A stretch of 64,000 nucleotides of DNA from Galeruca laticollis (lineage: Eukaryota > Arthropoda > Insecta > Coleoptera > Chrysomelidae). The stretch is taken from positions 178,781,262-178,845,261 of the forward strand of contig OY998175.1 in NCBI GenBank assembly GCA_963921935.1. The letters are read 5' to 3'. Each line of letters begins with the position of its first letter. Within the stretch, counting starts at the first letter, position 1. Positions 45,357-56,840 of the stretch are shown here, piece after piece. The notes under the pieces are model-generated. The model saw nothing but the letters and a program-made list of their open reading frames with translations. It was not told the DNA's origin and ran no database searches. The position numbers and the translations under genes are program-made.

Positions 45357-47214
45357 CACGCTCCTTTTTTTAATTTTACTTTTATTTTAATTTCGTCCGT
45401 CCACCAAGCTGTTTTTTTTTATTAGTTTTCTTGCTACAACCACATATTTCTTTAGGTTTCCAATACGGTTTTTTAAAATAATCCCACATTTCTTCCAAAT
45501 TACCATTTTTCATTATATCACAATTATTTAAGAACTTTCCAGATAATGCTATTTTCTATTTCTCTGCCATATCTTTGTTTTGGAGTTTGTATGATCTGAC
45601 CGATTCATATTCTATTATTTTTTCTACTTTTTGTATATTATGATTTGTATTTCTACTTGTTCTCTTATTTTTGTTACAAGTAAATAGTGGTCACTTCCTA
45701 TTTCTGGTCCTCTTCTAACTTTGGTATCCAATACTTCCTTTCTTTTTCTCTTTTCCACTAATATGTAATCTATTATTGACCTTTCATTTCTGCTTTCCAT
45801 TACATGTGTATATTTATGTATGTCTTTATGTATTAGTTACAAGTGTAGTGTAATATGCAAAAATCCAACAGCCGTTCCCCATTATTATTCCTTAATGCTT
45901 CACCATGTTTTCCTATTATTGTTCTGTAAATGCCATCTTTTGTTCCCACTCTGCTATTCAAATCTCCAAGTATAATTATTTTTCCTTTTGCATTTTCTGT
46001 AGCGATAGTTAGATCTTCCCAAAACCTATCTTTATTTCCTACTGTATCGTCTTCATTTGGTCCATTATTATAGTTTTTGTATTCATATTTTTATTTTTCA
46101 TTTCCATCACCAGTAATCTTTCTGACCATCCCGTCTATCCAGTAATTTGTTCTTCTAAGTTTCTATGTATTATGCATGCAACTCCTGCTGCCGCTCTTTT
46201 CTCATTTTCAATACCACTATATATGAGTATATGACCATTATCCATTTTCACTATCCCCTGTCCTTTTTTTGTCTGTGTTATAGCTAGTATTCTCAAGTTT
46301 ATATTTTCAAACTCTTCTTCTAATTCTTTTTCTTTTCCTAAAATACTTCTAACATTCCATGTTCCAATTCTCCACATTTCCGTCGCTATTTTTACATTAT
46401 TCTTATCAAATTCCGTTGCCGTGTCCTTTTCTCTGTTTCTTTATTTAGTTTTTTGAATGTATTTTTTCCAGTATTTTCATTCTATTTGTTTCTTTATCCC
46501 ATCTTCAGTCTTGCCCATTTACTGCTACCTTATTGTATCCCATTTTTACGCCTTTTCCCTTCTGGTTTTCTAATTTTGCAAACATCCTTATCTCTTTTTG
46601 TTTTTCTCTTTCCTTCTTGGTCATATCATTATTTATAAAAACTCTTTCTTCTTTCCTCTCCTTTAATTTAGCTTTATTTGCCATACTTTTTTTCTTTATC
46701 AGCTTCTTTTTGACATTCCACTATACACATTTTCTCCCCTATCTTGTTAACTGCTTTAGGCTCGATATTTATTTTTAGTTGTTGACTCAAAAAGTTTCTG
46801 ACATTTTCCACCAATTCCGACGGTTCATTAGTATCAAGTTTCGATCCATTTATCATCGCATTATTCTTTCATATCTATAATTTCCTTTGTTTTTTTAATC
46901 TCTTCCGTTTCTGTTTTCATTTCTGCATTTTTAATTGCTTCGTTTTCTTTTCTCAATACTTCGTTTTCAACTTTCAACTTTAATATTTCCTCGTTAAACA
47001 GAGCCTGTTGATCTTTAGTTTCTTTGATCTCGTTTTTATTAGTTATTGTTCCCATTTCACAACCTTTTGATATGCAGACATTTCCTTCATTAACGCTATG
47101 AGTTGATCTAACTTTTCATCTTTTTTACTTTTAGGTGGGGTTCTGTTAGTCCTCTTGCTAACTTCAAATAAACCTTTTCTTTGAATCTTCTGTAGAATAA
47201 TCATCACTATCCAT
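44270..47214 (-). pseudogene. RTE-like LINE, near full length but internally deleted
   Basis: Read on the minus strand from about 47214. ORF1 starts MDSDDYSTEDSKKR and has a coiled coil (LKVENEVLRKENEAIKN) and an IGEKMCIVECQKEADK block. The endonuclease begins WRIGTWNVRSILGKEKELEE and continues RAAAGVACIIHRNLEEQI. A connector (YEVYKEKRKKVKEMVAVAKR) follows, then reverse transcriptase blocks MKNGKSPGTDKLTAEMF, IPKNWKTALIVPIYKKG, CNNYRGVNLLSTAMKVYEKI and ENTLGESQSGF. Shortly after (about 44540) the frame jumps to the extreme C-terminus: NDTRPVKKVWQLKIQKRTKR, GRPKQTW. The palm with YADD is therefore deleted. Many frameshifts and a (TA)n tract add to the damage. It sits between R copies F and G. 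Confidence 0.85.
45302..45353. repeat. (TA)n microsatellite in the LINE
   Basis: About 25 uninterrupted TA units lie within the LINE connector region. Confidence 0.97.
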
Positions 47215-47694
47215 TTTGTTTATATTTTGTATTCAACTACTATTTGATTATATTATTTTCGTGGTAGCGTAAGACCAAGATACCCAGATCTACTCTTCGG
47301 AGATACTTGATCTATCCAACCACTTATTATATATATCTAATTTCTTTCTTTATTTTGTCCTTTATTTTTTGAATTTGACAACGTCGCAAATTAAATCAAT
47401 TGCTTTTTATTTTAGTAACCTAACACTAACCTATTCATTTAATTGTTTTTACAAAACCTAACGTTTTTCTTTGTTTTTTTTGTTGCACTACTTACTTTAG
47501 CTTTTGTTGACACAATTCAAATTCTAGTTAATTAATTTTCGCTGCACTTTACGATATATCGAAATAAATGCAGGCGAATTTTATAAACACTACTATTTCC
47601 ACGCACCGTTGGCCGAACCCTAATTTTATATGTATTATATAAATGACTTAGAATCTTCTATCATAATATACACAATTGTTTCTTTGTTATGATT
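47215..47694 (-). other. Probable LINE 5' region
   Basis: Sequence upstream of the LINE ORF1 start with an AACCTAACACTAACCTATTC stretch. It ends where R copy G begins. No other feature is seen. Confidence 0.4.
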
Positions 47695-48090
47695 CATAAA
47701 TCAATAGGGTTCATCTGCGAGATGCCCTGAACAATATCTCCAATCATAAAATTGGTCACTTGTTTACACCCGGAGGCTGTATCGTGTTAACAAGAAAACG
47801 TGGGCAACGACAGCGCCTACGGCATAGACAAACGATTTTTTTCTTCTAAAAACCCGTTTTTCGTATTTTTCTCATTGAAAAACGTTAAAATAACTGAAAA
47901 AACTCTTTTTCGGGGTAAACCAATATTTTTCTCGCGGTAAAGTAATACCATTAAGATGGTACGTCTGACAACACTGGCGATTAGATAAACAGAAATGGAG
48001 TGATAGGTCTCTTCGAGCGTTGCTGCTTGTACAAGGTGCGAGGGGAAGAGACATTGTGAAATCCGAGCTGCGTTCGTTATGAGAATTATT
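47695..48090 (+). repeat. Family R, copy G, first segment
   Basis: It opens within a monomer (AATCAATAGGGTTCATCTG), passes GGAGGCTGTATCGTGTTAAC and the tail (TTTTTCTCGCGGTAAAGTAA), and matches copy F at 43440-43660 through GAGCTGCGTTCGTTAT. It is interrupted at 48090 by the foldback element. The copy resumes at 51031-51164 and again at 56841-57235. Confidence 0.85.
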
Positions 48091-51030
48091 AGGAAACCAT
48101 GCCTCACTTCGGTTTTTTGTTCGTGAATAATCGGCGGACGACATGCAAGGCAAATTTAAAAAGATCGAAGTCACGAAGTCTACTTTAGCGCAATGGGGCG
48201 CGCTCGTATTTGGATGTTAGTAGAGGCAATGAAGCAAGCATTATGATAGGAAATATTTTAGGGTAGGACGTATGGGAATGCGGTTTTTTGGATTCGCTTG
48301 CAAAAATTATTTATATCATTCGTACCTACTTTGTACCTATTACAAACCGGAAGTTGCATTGCTGCAGCCAAAAATGCGTGCAAAAAATGCATTTTTTGAG
48401 AGGCCTTTTGGCAAATTTAATAACTTCGTAAATAAGAGTCAGAATTGGCTCAAGTCGGGTACCCGGGGGTTTTCAAGGTCGCTGATCCCGATTATGATGT
48501 TCAAATTGGCCTCCCGAACACCTGGAGCTCAGGAACGCCGACGAACGTCATCTCCGCGGACTATCCCGAACTTTATGCGAGAGACGAGAGAAACTGGGTA
48601 CCCAGGGTTTTTTGGGTCGCTGAATTTGAATTTACCATCGCCGAACACCCCACGGACACCTGGTGGGCCCCAACCTGGACGCGATCGTCATCTTCGAGAA
48701 TTTTTCTGGAAATATCGACAATAACGAACCGAAAATCGTTATGGGGGCTTTTTGTGTGCGCTGAATCCGAATTTTATGTTGAAAACGACCACCAGAACAC
48801 CTGGTGCGCCCTAACTTGGCCCTGAACGTCATCCCCGAGGGTTTTCCAGACACAATTGAAAAAAACCACCCAAAAATCGTTATGGGGGGTTTTTTTGGCT
48901 CGCTGAAATCAAATATGGCACCGACCAACACCCCTCGGACACCTGGTGCACTCTACCCTGGCTCTGAACGTCATCCCCGAGGAGTTTCCAGACACAATTG
49001 AAAAAGACCAACCAAAAATCGTTACTGGGTTTTTTTTGAGACGCTGAATTCAAATATAGCGCCGACGAATACCCCTCAGACACCTGGTGCGCCCTACCCT
49101 GGCTCTGAACGTCTTCCCCGAGGGTTTTCCAGACACAATTGAAAAAGACCAACTAAAAATCGTTACTGCGGGTTTTTCGGGTCGCCGAATTCCAATATGG
49201 CACCGACGCACACCCCACAGACACCTGGTGCGCCTACCCTGGCTCTGAACGTCATCCCCGAGGATTTTCCAGACACAATTGAAAAAAAAACACCTAAAAA
49301 TCGTTACGGAGGGTTTCTTGGGGCGCTGAATTCAAATATGGCATCGGTGAACACCCCACGGACACCTGATGCACTAAAACTTTTATCTCGACATCGATGT
49401 CATTCCCATGAATGTCAACTAAGCATGATGTTTAAGCGATTGACGGCAATGTATTGTAATAACTACATGGAATTGTTGTTTCTAGTGAAAATATGTATGG
49501 AGGAAAGGGAGAGAATGAATAGAAAGTCAGTGTTTATGTAATTAACATTTATAAACTTTTTATTGGACTCAAATGAAATATAATCCACCCGTTACTCCGT
49601 TACTTGAGCATTGGGAGAAAAGTGAAAGGCCGCTCGGCAAGGTTCGGAGATCCAGCCGGAGATTATTCTCGTCGTTTTTACAGGACTGAATCACATTTTT
49701 GAGGGCCCCGGGGGAGAGTTACCCATGAATGAATGTATGAAATTATGGGACGAAAAAACCTCCGTAACGATTTTCGGCTGTTTTTTTTTCAATTATGTCT
49801 GGAGAAAACCCACGGGGATGACGTTCATGGCATTGTTAGGGGGCACCAGGTGTTCGGGTGGTCGTTTTCAACATAAAATTCGAATTCAGTGCACACAAAA
49901 AGCCCCCATAACGATTTTCGGTTCGTTATTGTCGATATTTCCAGAAAAATTGTCGAATATGACGACCGCGTCCAGGTTGGGGCCCACCAGGTGTCCGTGG
50001 GGTGTTCGCCGATGGTATATTCGAATTCAGCGACCCAAAAAAACCCCAGGTGCCCAGTTTCTCTCGTCTCTCGCATAAAGTTCGGGATTGTCCCCGGAGA
50101 TGACGTTCGTCGGCGTTCCTGAGCTCCAGGTGTTCGGGGGGTCAATTTGAACATCATAATCGTGACCAGCGACCTCGAAAACCTCCGGGTACCCGACTTG
50201 AGCCAATTCTGACTCTTATTTACGAAGTTATTAAATTTGCCAAAAGGCCTCACAAAAGATGCATTTTTTGCTGCAGCAATGCAACTTCCGGTTTGTAATA
50301 GGTACAAAGTAGGTACGAATGATATAAATAATTTTTGCAAGCGAATGCAAAAAACCACATCCCGATACGTCCTATCCTAAAAGATTTCCTATCTTTAGCC
50401 TGTTTAGTGCTTCATTGCCTGGACTATGTTAAAATCTGGTCGTATATCTTACGGCTTGAGGCAATAGAAATGACAAAAGTTTGAACATATCCATTAATAA
50501 CGAAAATGTTGAATAGTGAAAAGCAAAATTGAATATCTAAAATAATAAACCCAATAAAAAAAAATTATGACCATGTACAAGAAAACGAAGAAAACAAAAT
50601 TTCGTTTAGAAAATGTATGGCTAAATAAAAGTTTGACTGAGTTCGAGTTACGAAATTTTAAGTTATTTAATTTTAAAGCTTAGGTATTTTTTTCTTCGTT
50701 TTAGTCGATCTTGGCAACTTGATTAAGAATTTGGTGAAAAATGGATAAAACTTAAATTTTTAAACGCGATTTCTGATAAAACGGATACTATCGACTTAAA
50801 CGCAGAGTACCTTATTTTATCTAATCTTTCAAATTTCATAGAAAAATAATCAAAAATAGAACAAAAAAAGTTAGAGCGATAATTAAAGTCGACGCTGTTA
50901 TTGTTTGGATTTTGACCTTCTGGCCATGCGTTTTAAGTATGGTTAGGACAATGCAAGAGTCGTTTCCGTTCCGACTATTCACGAACGAATAACCGAAACG
51001 AGGCACGGGTTCCTGTATTTATGCCTTCCT
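48091..51030. mobile_element. Foldback-type element, 8-bp target duplication GAATTATT
   Basis: The element is flanked by GAATTATT at 48083-48090 and 51031-51038, and the undisturbed paralogue in copy F reads GAATGATT at 43652. Its ends are AGGAA...TTCCT. Very long inverted arms follow: the left arm has GCCTC.CTTCGGTT..TTCGTTCGTGAAT, then AGGCAATGAAGC (48224), GATAGGAAAT..TTTTAGG.TAGGACGT (48245) and GTACCTATTACAAACCGGAA. The complements lie in mirror order at 50965-51015, 50409-50420, 50360-50393 and 50288. Between the arms lie ~141-bp tandem repeats. The eight-base duplication fits hAT-like or Foldback-like transposition. There is no transposase; the overlapping open frames of up to 177 codons arise from the repeats and are mirror images of each other. 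Confidence 0.85.
48790..49390. repeat. ~141-bp tandem repeats at the centre of the foldback element
   Basis: Blocks ACACCTGGTGCGCCCTA, CTGAACGTCATCCCCGAGG, TTTTCCAGACACAATTGAAA and AAAATCGTTA recur at spacing 140-142 (ATCCCCGAGG or variant at 48831, 48973, 49113, 49254). The repeat is GC-richer than its surroundings, and one more unit is embedded in each inverted arm. Confidence 0.9.
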
Positions 51031-51164
51031 GAATTATTGCGGACTTGTCAAGAGTTTCATTTAGTCGAACTACAAAATAAAACTCATTTTCTCGGTGAGA
51101 AAAGTTTTCAAACAATGGCAATGATGATATGATGATGATCAAATTCAGTATCATACGACTACGA
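51031..51164 (+). repeat. Family R, copy G, middle segment
   Basis: It continues copy F similarity (GCGGACTTGTCAAGAGTTTC to GATCAAATTCAGTATCATAC) between the foldback element and the P-like element. A ~26-bp extra piece (TTTTCTCGGTGAGAAAAG palindrome) is absent from copy F. Confidence 0.9.
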
Positions 51165-51548
51165 CACAGATTAGAGAAAGAACAGATACGAAAGCTTGAC
51201 AGAGAACAGTAAAAAGAGAGAGAGATGGGTAGACATACCCATTTAAATGTCCATCGTCGTATGTCGACTCCGTTCGGGCCGCTGCGCGAAATTTTTCAAC
51301 AGGGTTGTCAATTTGCATAATATTTTCTTCAATTTACGATCATTGGTCAAATATTTTATAAGCATTATTGTTAAGTGTGATAGTTATACAGATACAAATA
51401 TTCGACAATCACTTGTTTTAAATCAATTTTATTAACATCAAAAGAATTATACAATTTAAAAAATTATAATGTATAAAAATCATACCATAAATATATACTT
51501 TTTTTCACAAATCATATCTTTGGCAACCATGCACAATAACGGTGACGG

Positions 51549-51577
51549 CACAGATTCTAATCTGTGGCACAGATTAG
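51549..51577. promoter_or_regulatory. Internal copies of the P-like terminal motif
   Basis: CACAGATT-CT-AATCTGTG (51549-51566, a palindrome) is followed one base later by CACAGATTAG (51568-51577). All three are copies of the outermost 8-10 bases of the element termini. They lie 155 bp upstream of the transposase ATG. They could be extra transposase-binding sites, possibly autoregulatory, as transposase overlaps the promoter in the Drosophila P element. Confidence 0.5.
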
Positions 51578-51731
51578 GGCTTGGCTCAAAATACATAACG
51601 CCATTTTTGTCTGCTTAATTGTTTGAAGGTGTTCAATCGGCGATATTAATTGTGTTATTTGACTAATCGATTGTGCGTTGTGGTAATATTAACTATAAAA
51701 ATATAGTGGTATAGACTATTATTCTTATAAA

Positions 51732-54700
51732 ATGAATAAACATCACGGCGGAGTGTATTGTTCATACAGAGACTGTCCAAATAAATTTTATTCGGAAAGA
51801 AAAATAAAGTTCTTCCGATTTCCAAAGGATGAGAGTATGTAAGTATTAATTTGAATTTGTCATTGATTGATACACCTTGTAAAAGTACTAGAGTATAAAT
51901 GTACGGGTCCTTTAATTAAACAAAGTATTTATAACGAAAGATCTATTAGCTTAATTTGATCTAATTACAAGTAACATTTTCAGATGCAAATTATGGATTC
52001 AAGCTTGTGGCAGAACGGATTTAGTCGGTGTTGACAGTGGATATCTGAATAAAACACGTCGTATTTGTAGTGACCACTTTGCAAAAGAAATGTTCGTGAA
52101 CTCACAGAGGTTATCCTTACTAGGATTAGCTGTCCCTAACGATTTCGAAAACAAGCATGAGCCCGGTAAGTTTTGAGTATTGTGGGATTTTTATATTAAA
52201 TACTTTTGAATGTTACATATTTCGTTATTTTTCTTCAGCTATCCCTACACCAACAAAAAGAAAAAATGAAGACGAGTTGCCATGCACTTCAAAGAAAATT
52301 AAAATTCTTGAAGATATTACAGGTAATGTTTTAATTTGACTATTATTAACTAATTTTCCTATTTTTAATTCATTATTATTTGATTTTTGATTTTTTTCTG
52401 ATTTAGACAATATTGAATACTACTGCCTTGGTTGCGATATGTCATAATACACAAATATTTCACTATAAAAATGATAATATATGTTTCTTCCATTAAAGCA
52501 ATAAAAATAATAAATTATACTGTTTTAAATGAAACTTACTGTTTCTAGCTAATTCCACAGTATATTGAAAATTTTTAAAAACTCTAAGAAAATTGACAAT
52601 TGTTTCGATATAACATATCATCGTCAGAATGACAGAAGTTTCATTTCATTTGATGCCTACTTGATGTTTAATAATTATTTTGGCTAGACCAAGAAGTTAC
52701 CTACCTAGTGATTGACTTAATATATGTTAATAGAAAAAAGAAGAAGGTATGATATTACAAATATTGAAGCTTAGATGTTACTAGCCCTATGGAGATATCC
52801 TGGATATATTTTTCCAGTTAAGATCAGTATAACTGTGCAATGATATAGGAAACCAGGAAAACTATATCTGCTGATCTTTACAGTTATCACTTAAGAAGAC
52901 AATTTAAAAGTGGAGAACTCCCTAGATTTATCTGTTCATTGACAACTTGATATTGTGGGTTTCTTAAGTGTCTTCTGATTTCCAACTCTTCAAGGGAATC
53001 CAGTTCTTGTTTCTTATCACAAATATGTAGTACTTCTTGTTCTGTGTTAGATGTCAATGAATGATTGGTGTCAAGTAGATGTTCTGCGTAATGGGAATTA
53101 TCTGGTTGTTTTAATCTCGTAAGTGTTCACTGTATCGGATTTCAAAATTTCTAAGGGTCTGACCCAAATAGACAGCATTACATTCTGGACATTTGAGTTT
53201 ATATATACCAGACTTCTTTAATGGGGATATTTTTGTTTTTACATTTAACAATTTTTTACTCACATTACTCTCTGTTTTAAAAGAAATTGTTGTATTTGTA
53301 GCTGAAGATATTATTTTTGAAATATTATTAGAAATATTACCTGCATATGTGATGGTTTTATAATTTTTTATTTCATTAGTTTGTTCTGGAAATATTAGTT
53401 TTAATGCCACTTTTTCCTCTTTTTTATTAATTAACTTATTTATCATATGCAATGGATAACCGTTGGATGTTGCTATTTGTTTAATCGTATTAATTTCTTT
53501 ATCAAAATTACATTTATTCATAGGAACTGAAAATGCTCTATGTATCATTGAATTATATGCTGCCAACTTATGTGAGACGGGGTGGTTGGAACTGTATGGA
53601 ATAGTTACATCAGTGTGTGTTGGTTTTCTGTAAATTGAATAGTCAAGTACATTATTAACTCGTTGAATTTTTAAATCAAGAAAATTGATTGAGTTGTTTT
53701 CTTCAACTTCTAATGTAAATTTAATTTCGTTAAAATAATAAATGTTTTATTTTCCAATTAAAGCAAGACATGAACTAACAAATAATCTCATATCTACTCT
53801 TGAAAGTCTCCATACACTTAGTGTAAGCAGCAATAACATCTATATATAAGTTTATTTCATCTTTCTAGTGCACCCACCAACTCTACCAGTTTTAATACCA
53901 CTTCCAGAGTCATCACCTGTTGAAACCCAAACTCCCCAAAGTTTGTCTTCAAGCAGCCCTCGAAAAATTGCCATGGCAAGGAAAATTGAAGAACTTAAGG
54001 CAGAAAATAAGATGTTGATGAAAGAGATCGACGCACTGAACACAGCACCTAAAGAATTAAATGTAGAAGATTTTAATCTATTGTGTGATAAGTTTCTACC
54101 ATCTGACTTAAGAGATTTTGTTAAAGCACAAATAAGAAATATGAACAGAACCGCAAAAGGTCAAAGGTTTTCAAACGAATTTAAAAAATGTTCTCTATCT
54201 TTATATTTTCTTGGGCCAAAGGCATACAGACATTTACAAAAATCTTTTTCACTGCCATCTGTAAGGAGTTTACAAAAATTCACGGAGAACGCACATTTCA
54301 CTGCTGGTTTCAACAAACAATTATTTGATTTACTAAAATTAAAAATTGACCATATGGAGGCTGAAGATCGTATTTGTGCTTTAACAATAGATGAAATATC
54401 GTTGAAAAGTAATTTATTTTATAACTTTGGTCGTGATTGTGTTATTGGGTTTGAGGATGATGGTACAAATAGAACCAATAATATAGCAAATAATGCTTTT
54501 GTTATTATGGCTAGAGGACTGAAAAATAATTGGAAACAACCATTAGGATATGCATTTACTTCTACAACTGAATCTGTGTTGCAAATAAAAGCAATGCTAG
54601 AAATTTTTTTAATAGAATTAGGGAATATTGGTCTTGATGTTATTGTTTTAATTTCTGATATGGGTTCAAACTTTGTAGAACTTTCAGAACATTTGGGTGT

Positions 54701-56057
54701 GACTCCACAAAAACCAAGTTTTACTTTGGGTGGAAAAAAATTATTTTATTATTTCGATCCCCCACATCTCATTAAGGCAATAAGAAATAATATGCTGACT
54801 AATGAAATATGCTGGGACAATAAAAAAACATCCTGGAAATATATAGTTCAATTTTATGAAAAAGATAAAATGCTTCGAAATCGTTTAGCTCCAAAGCTTA
54901 CAGAATCGCATATAAAACCTACAAATTTTGAAAAAATGCGAGTAAAATTTGCAACTCAAGTATTGAGTGCTACCGTTGCAGCCAGCTTAGAAACGTATGT
55001 ATCGTTAAAATGCTTACCTCAAGAAGCTTCAGATACAGTCACACTTATTTCACATGCTGACAAATTGTTTGATATTTTCAATTCTTCTTCATTGAACAAT
55101 GTCAAACTATATAACAGAAAATTTTCCGCGGAAATACACCAAATTGATTTTTTAAATGATGTTATTAAAATATTAAATAACATGAGTGTTATGAGCATTG
55201 CAGGGAGAAATATTACAAACCATTGCAAATTTATTAAAGGGTGGAAAATTACAATTAATTCCTTGTTAGAAATATGGGCATATTTAAAATCAAAAAATTT
55301 TAAATTTATTTTAACAAGACGTCTAAATCAAGACTGTCTTGAAAACTTTTTTGGTAGTATTAGACAACAAAGTGGAAATGCTACCAACCCTACCCCCATT
55401 CAGTTTTCACGTGCATTTGAAAAATTATTTTTTATCAACTTTTTCAATTCATCTTTCATGAATTGTGAAGATCAGTTTGAAAATTTATTATGTTGTTTGG
55501 CGCAGACCAACACTAATACATCTATGATTATTAAAACTCCTATTGCCATTAACCAACTTTCCGCAAATTTCAGAGTCACTAATTGTGATTATCATCGAAA
55601 TCCATTGCCAGAACAAAACGCATTTAAATATGTGGTTGGATATCTTATTGGTAAGTGTCTAAAAATTCATTCATGTGATGTTTGTCAACAATTTTCTACA
55701 AATACGCAAGTTTTGGACTTCACCAATATGTTTATTCATTATAAAGCATATGACAAGAACTTAGTATTTGGAAAGCTCAAAACACCCGAGGACTCGTTTT
55801 GTCAATATATTTATAATTTAGAATGCCTTTTTTTCACAAACATAGAGAAATATTTGCCGAACCCTTCAGTTGGAAATAATTTATATATGATATCAACAGC
55901 TACAGAATTTACACATCCTTGTGAACGCTTCCCTCACGAATATTTAAAAAAATTGTTCATCCGATTAAGGATTTTTTATTTGCTGAAATTTAGCAATAGA
56001 GATTTTAAGTTCCAGCCAAAGAAAAATAGAAAACTGTCTATTTTACTCAATTTATAA
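51732..56057 (+). CDS. THAP-domain P-element transposase, intact, four exons
   Basis: Exons 51732-51838, 51984-52165, 52239-52322 and 53869-56057 join in phase through GTAAGT, GTAAGT and GTAATG donors and TTTTCAG, TCTTCAG and TTTCTAG acceptors. They give 853 residues without a stop. Residues 1-90 form a THAP zinc finger: C10-x4-C15, W40, C64-x2-H67 and AVPNDF at 85-90. A coiled coil follows (about 160-180, KIEELKAENKMLMKEI). The RNase H-like core has D299 (TIDEISL), D388 (ISDMGSN) and E616 (CLENFFG). The FDPPHLIKAIR block at 420-430 lies in the GTP-binding insertion region of P/THAP9 proteins. Length and motif order match that family, which cuts and pastes P-type elements. An AATAAA follows the stop at 56060. 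Start choice: first ATG, 10 residues before the first Cys. Intron 3 holds a Penelope insertion. Confidence 0.92.
52407..52447 (+). other. Possible alternative terminal exon giving a THAP-only protein
   Basis: An acceptor (TTTCTGATTTAG) lies 84 bp after exon 3. Joining at 52407 keeps phase and adds 13 codons (DNIEYYCLGCDMS) before TAA, with an AATAAA signal cluster near 52500. The product, 137 residues, would contain the THAP DNA-binding domain without the catalytic core. This is inference; no transcript evidence. Confidence 0.4.
52582..52638 (-). ncRNA. Type I hammerhead ribozyme of the Penelope copy
   Basis: Core CTGACGA, U, stem II GATAT-GTT-ATATC, GAAA, stem III ACAATTGT, cleavage C. Stem I is ATT/AAT plus CTTCT/AGAG across an internal loop. 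Compared with the copy at 21286-21342, stem II differs in loop size but stays paired, which supports a selected fold in the source element. Confidence 0.7.
52943..53735 (-). pseudogene. Penelope RT C-terminus and GIY-YIG endonuclease
   Basis: The open stretch 53735-53111 ends in KSGIYKLKCPECNAVYLGQT and LRNFEIRYSEHLRD. This is a GIY-YIG nuclease with the GIY (residues GIYKL), the Cys pair of the CPxC finger, the YLGQT (YIG-equivalent) and the catalytic Arg in RNFEIR. A frameshift near 53115 moves the remainder (QPDNSHYAEHLLDTNH, LDSLEELEIRRHLRNPQYQV) to another frame, ending with a stop near 52890. Upstream motifs of the RT fingers and palm are absent, so the copy cannot move itself. Confidence 0.85.
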
Positions 56058-56840
56058 TCAATAAATCAATTTTTATGTAAAATTGTTAATAATCTTGTTG
56101 ATTCCAACGAGATTGCCTGCCTCGTTAAATTTAATATTTTTAAAGTTTTTGATATTAACTTTAGTGCTACAAATTATTATCAAAATTCTCCCTTGCGTAG
56201 GTGTTGTAAATCCTTCTACTCAGTCTATAACCATGTTGATATTGATATATTCCATGACAAATTCTTTACATTTTGTAATAAGCTAAAAAAGCTGTATCTT
56301 AATAACAAAATTATGTTTTAATTTCGTACTATTTAGTTTCAATAATTACAATTACCAATTTATACTGTATAATTGATATGTTATTGAATACCGTATTTGG
56401 CTCATCCCGTTTGTATTTCCTTTGATAAATGATAAATTGAGAATTATTTGGAATTTGATGAATTTTTGTAGTGATTTGTGTTATCTAAAAATGTATTTAT
56501 TAATTAATCTCCCAAGAGTAATGACTATTTATAACAAATCATAAGAATGTACACATAGGTATTAAATAAATACATGAATATATATTCGGTTATGGTTATT
56601 GTTTTAATTCATGGCCCAATTTTAAAGATTTAGTGGAAATTTCCAAAAAAAACTAGATCCGGCACTGGAAATTGTTATTGTCCCCGAGTCAACATTGCAA
56701 TTTGGTTAGAAATTCAGAAAATATTTTAAACTGGCAACATCGCGGCCATACCGAGTTAAAGGTCCGAGGTCATTGAAGACGGAGTTGAAAATCGTTTGAT
56801 GTTTTACCGGGATTCGTATCTGTTCTTTCTCTAATCTGTG

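Larger units (their letters stand above)
52522..53740 (-). mobile_element. Penelope-like element inserted in intron 3
   Basis: 5'-truncated copy on the minus strand. From 53735 the reading is IKFTLEVEENNSINFLDLKI, YRKPTHTDVTIPYSSNHPVS and so on (end of the Penelope reverse transcriptase). Then come a Lys-rich connector and the GIY-YIG nuclease (see 52943-53735). The non-coding 3' part (52522-52940) matches the separate copy at 21222-21643. The element lies antisense to the transposase gene and between its functional splice sites, so splicing can remove it. Confidence 0.88.
51165..56840 (+). mobile_element. Complete P-like (THAP) DNA transposon
   Basis: The ends are perfect 28-bp inverted repeats: CACAGATTAGAGAAAGAACA (+8 more) at 51165-51192, and its complement at 56813-56840. 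ACTACGA flanks both sides (51158-51164, 56841-56847). With the neighbouring G this is 8 bp if the terminal base is shared, as expected for P elements. The split target matches the intact paralogue in R copy F (CATACTACTATGATTG at 43738-43755), so the boundaries are certain to within a base. It contains a four-exon transposase gene, internal copies of the terminal motif upstream of the start, and a nested Penelope element. Without that, its length is about 4.45 kb. Confidence 0.93.

Noticed and set aside
44225..46778. Plus-strand hydrophobic frames that resemble membrane proteins
   Set aside because: They are antisense to the Lys/Glu-rich LINE coding sequence and have no independent support.
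48272..50358. Several open frames of 90-177 codons on both strands in the foldback element
   Set aside because: They mirror each other across the inverted arms and follow the 141-bp repeat period; no domain is recognisable, so they are repeat artefacts.
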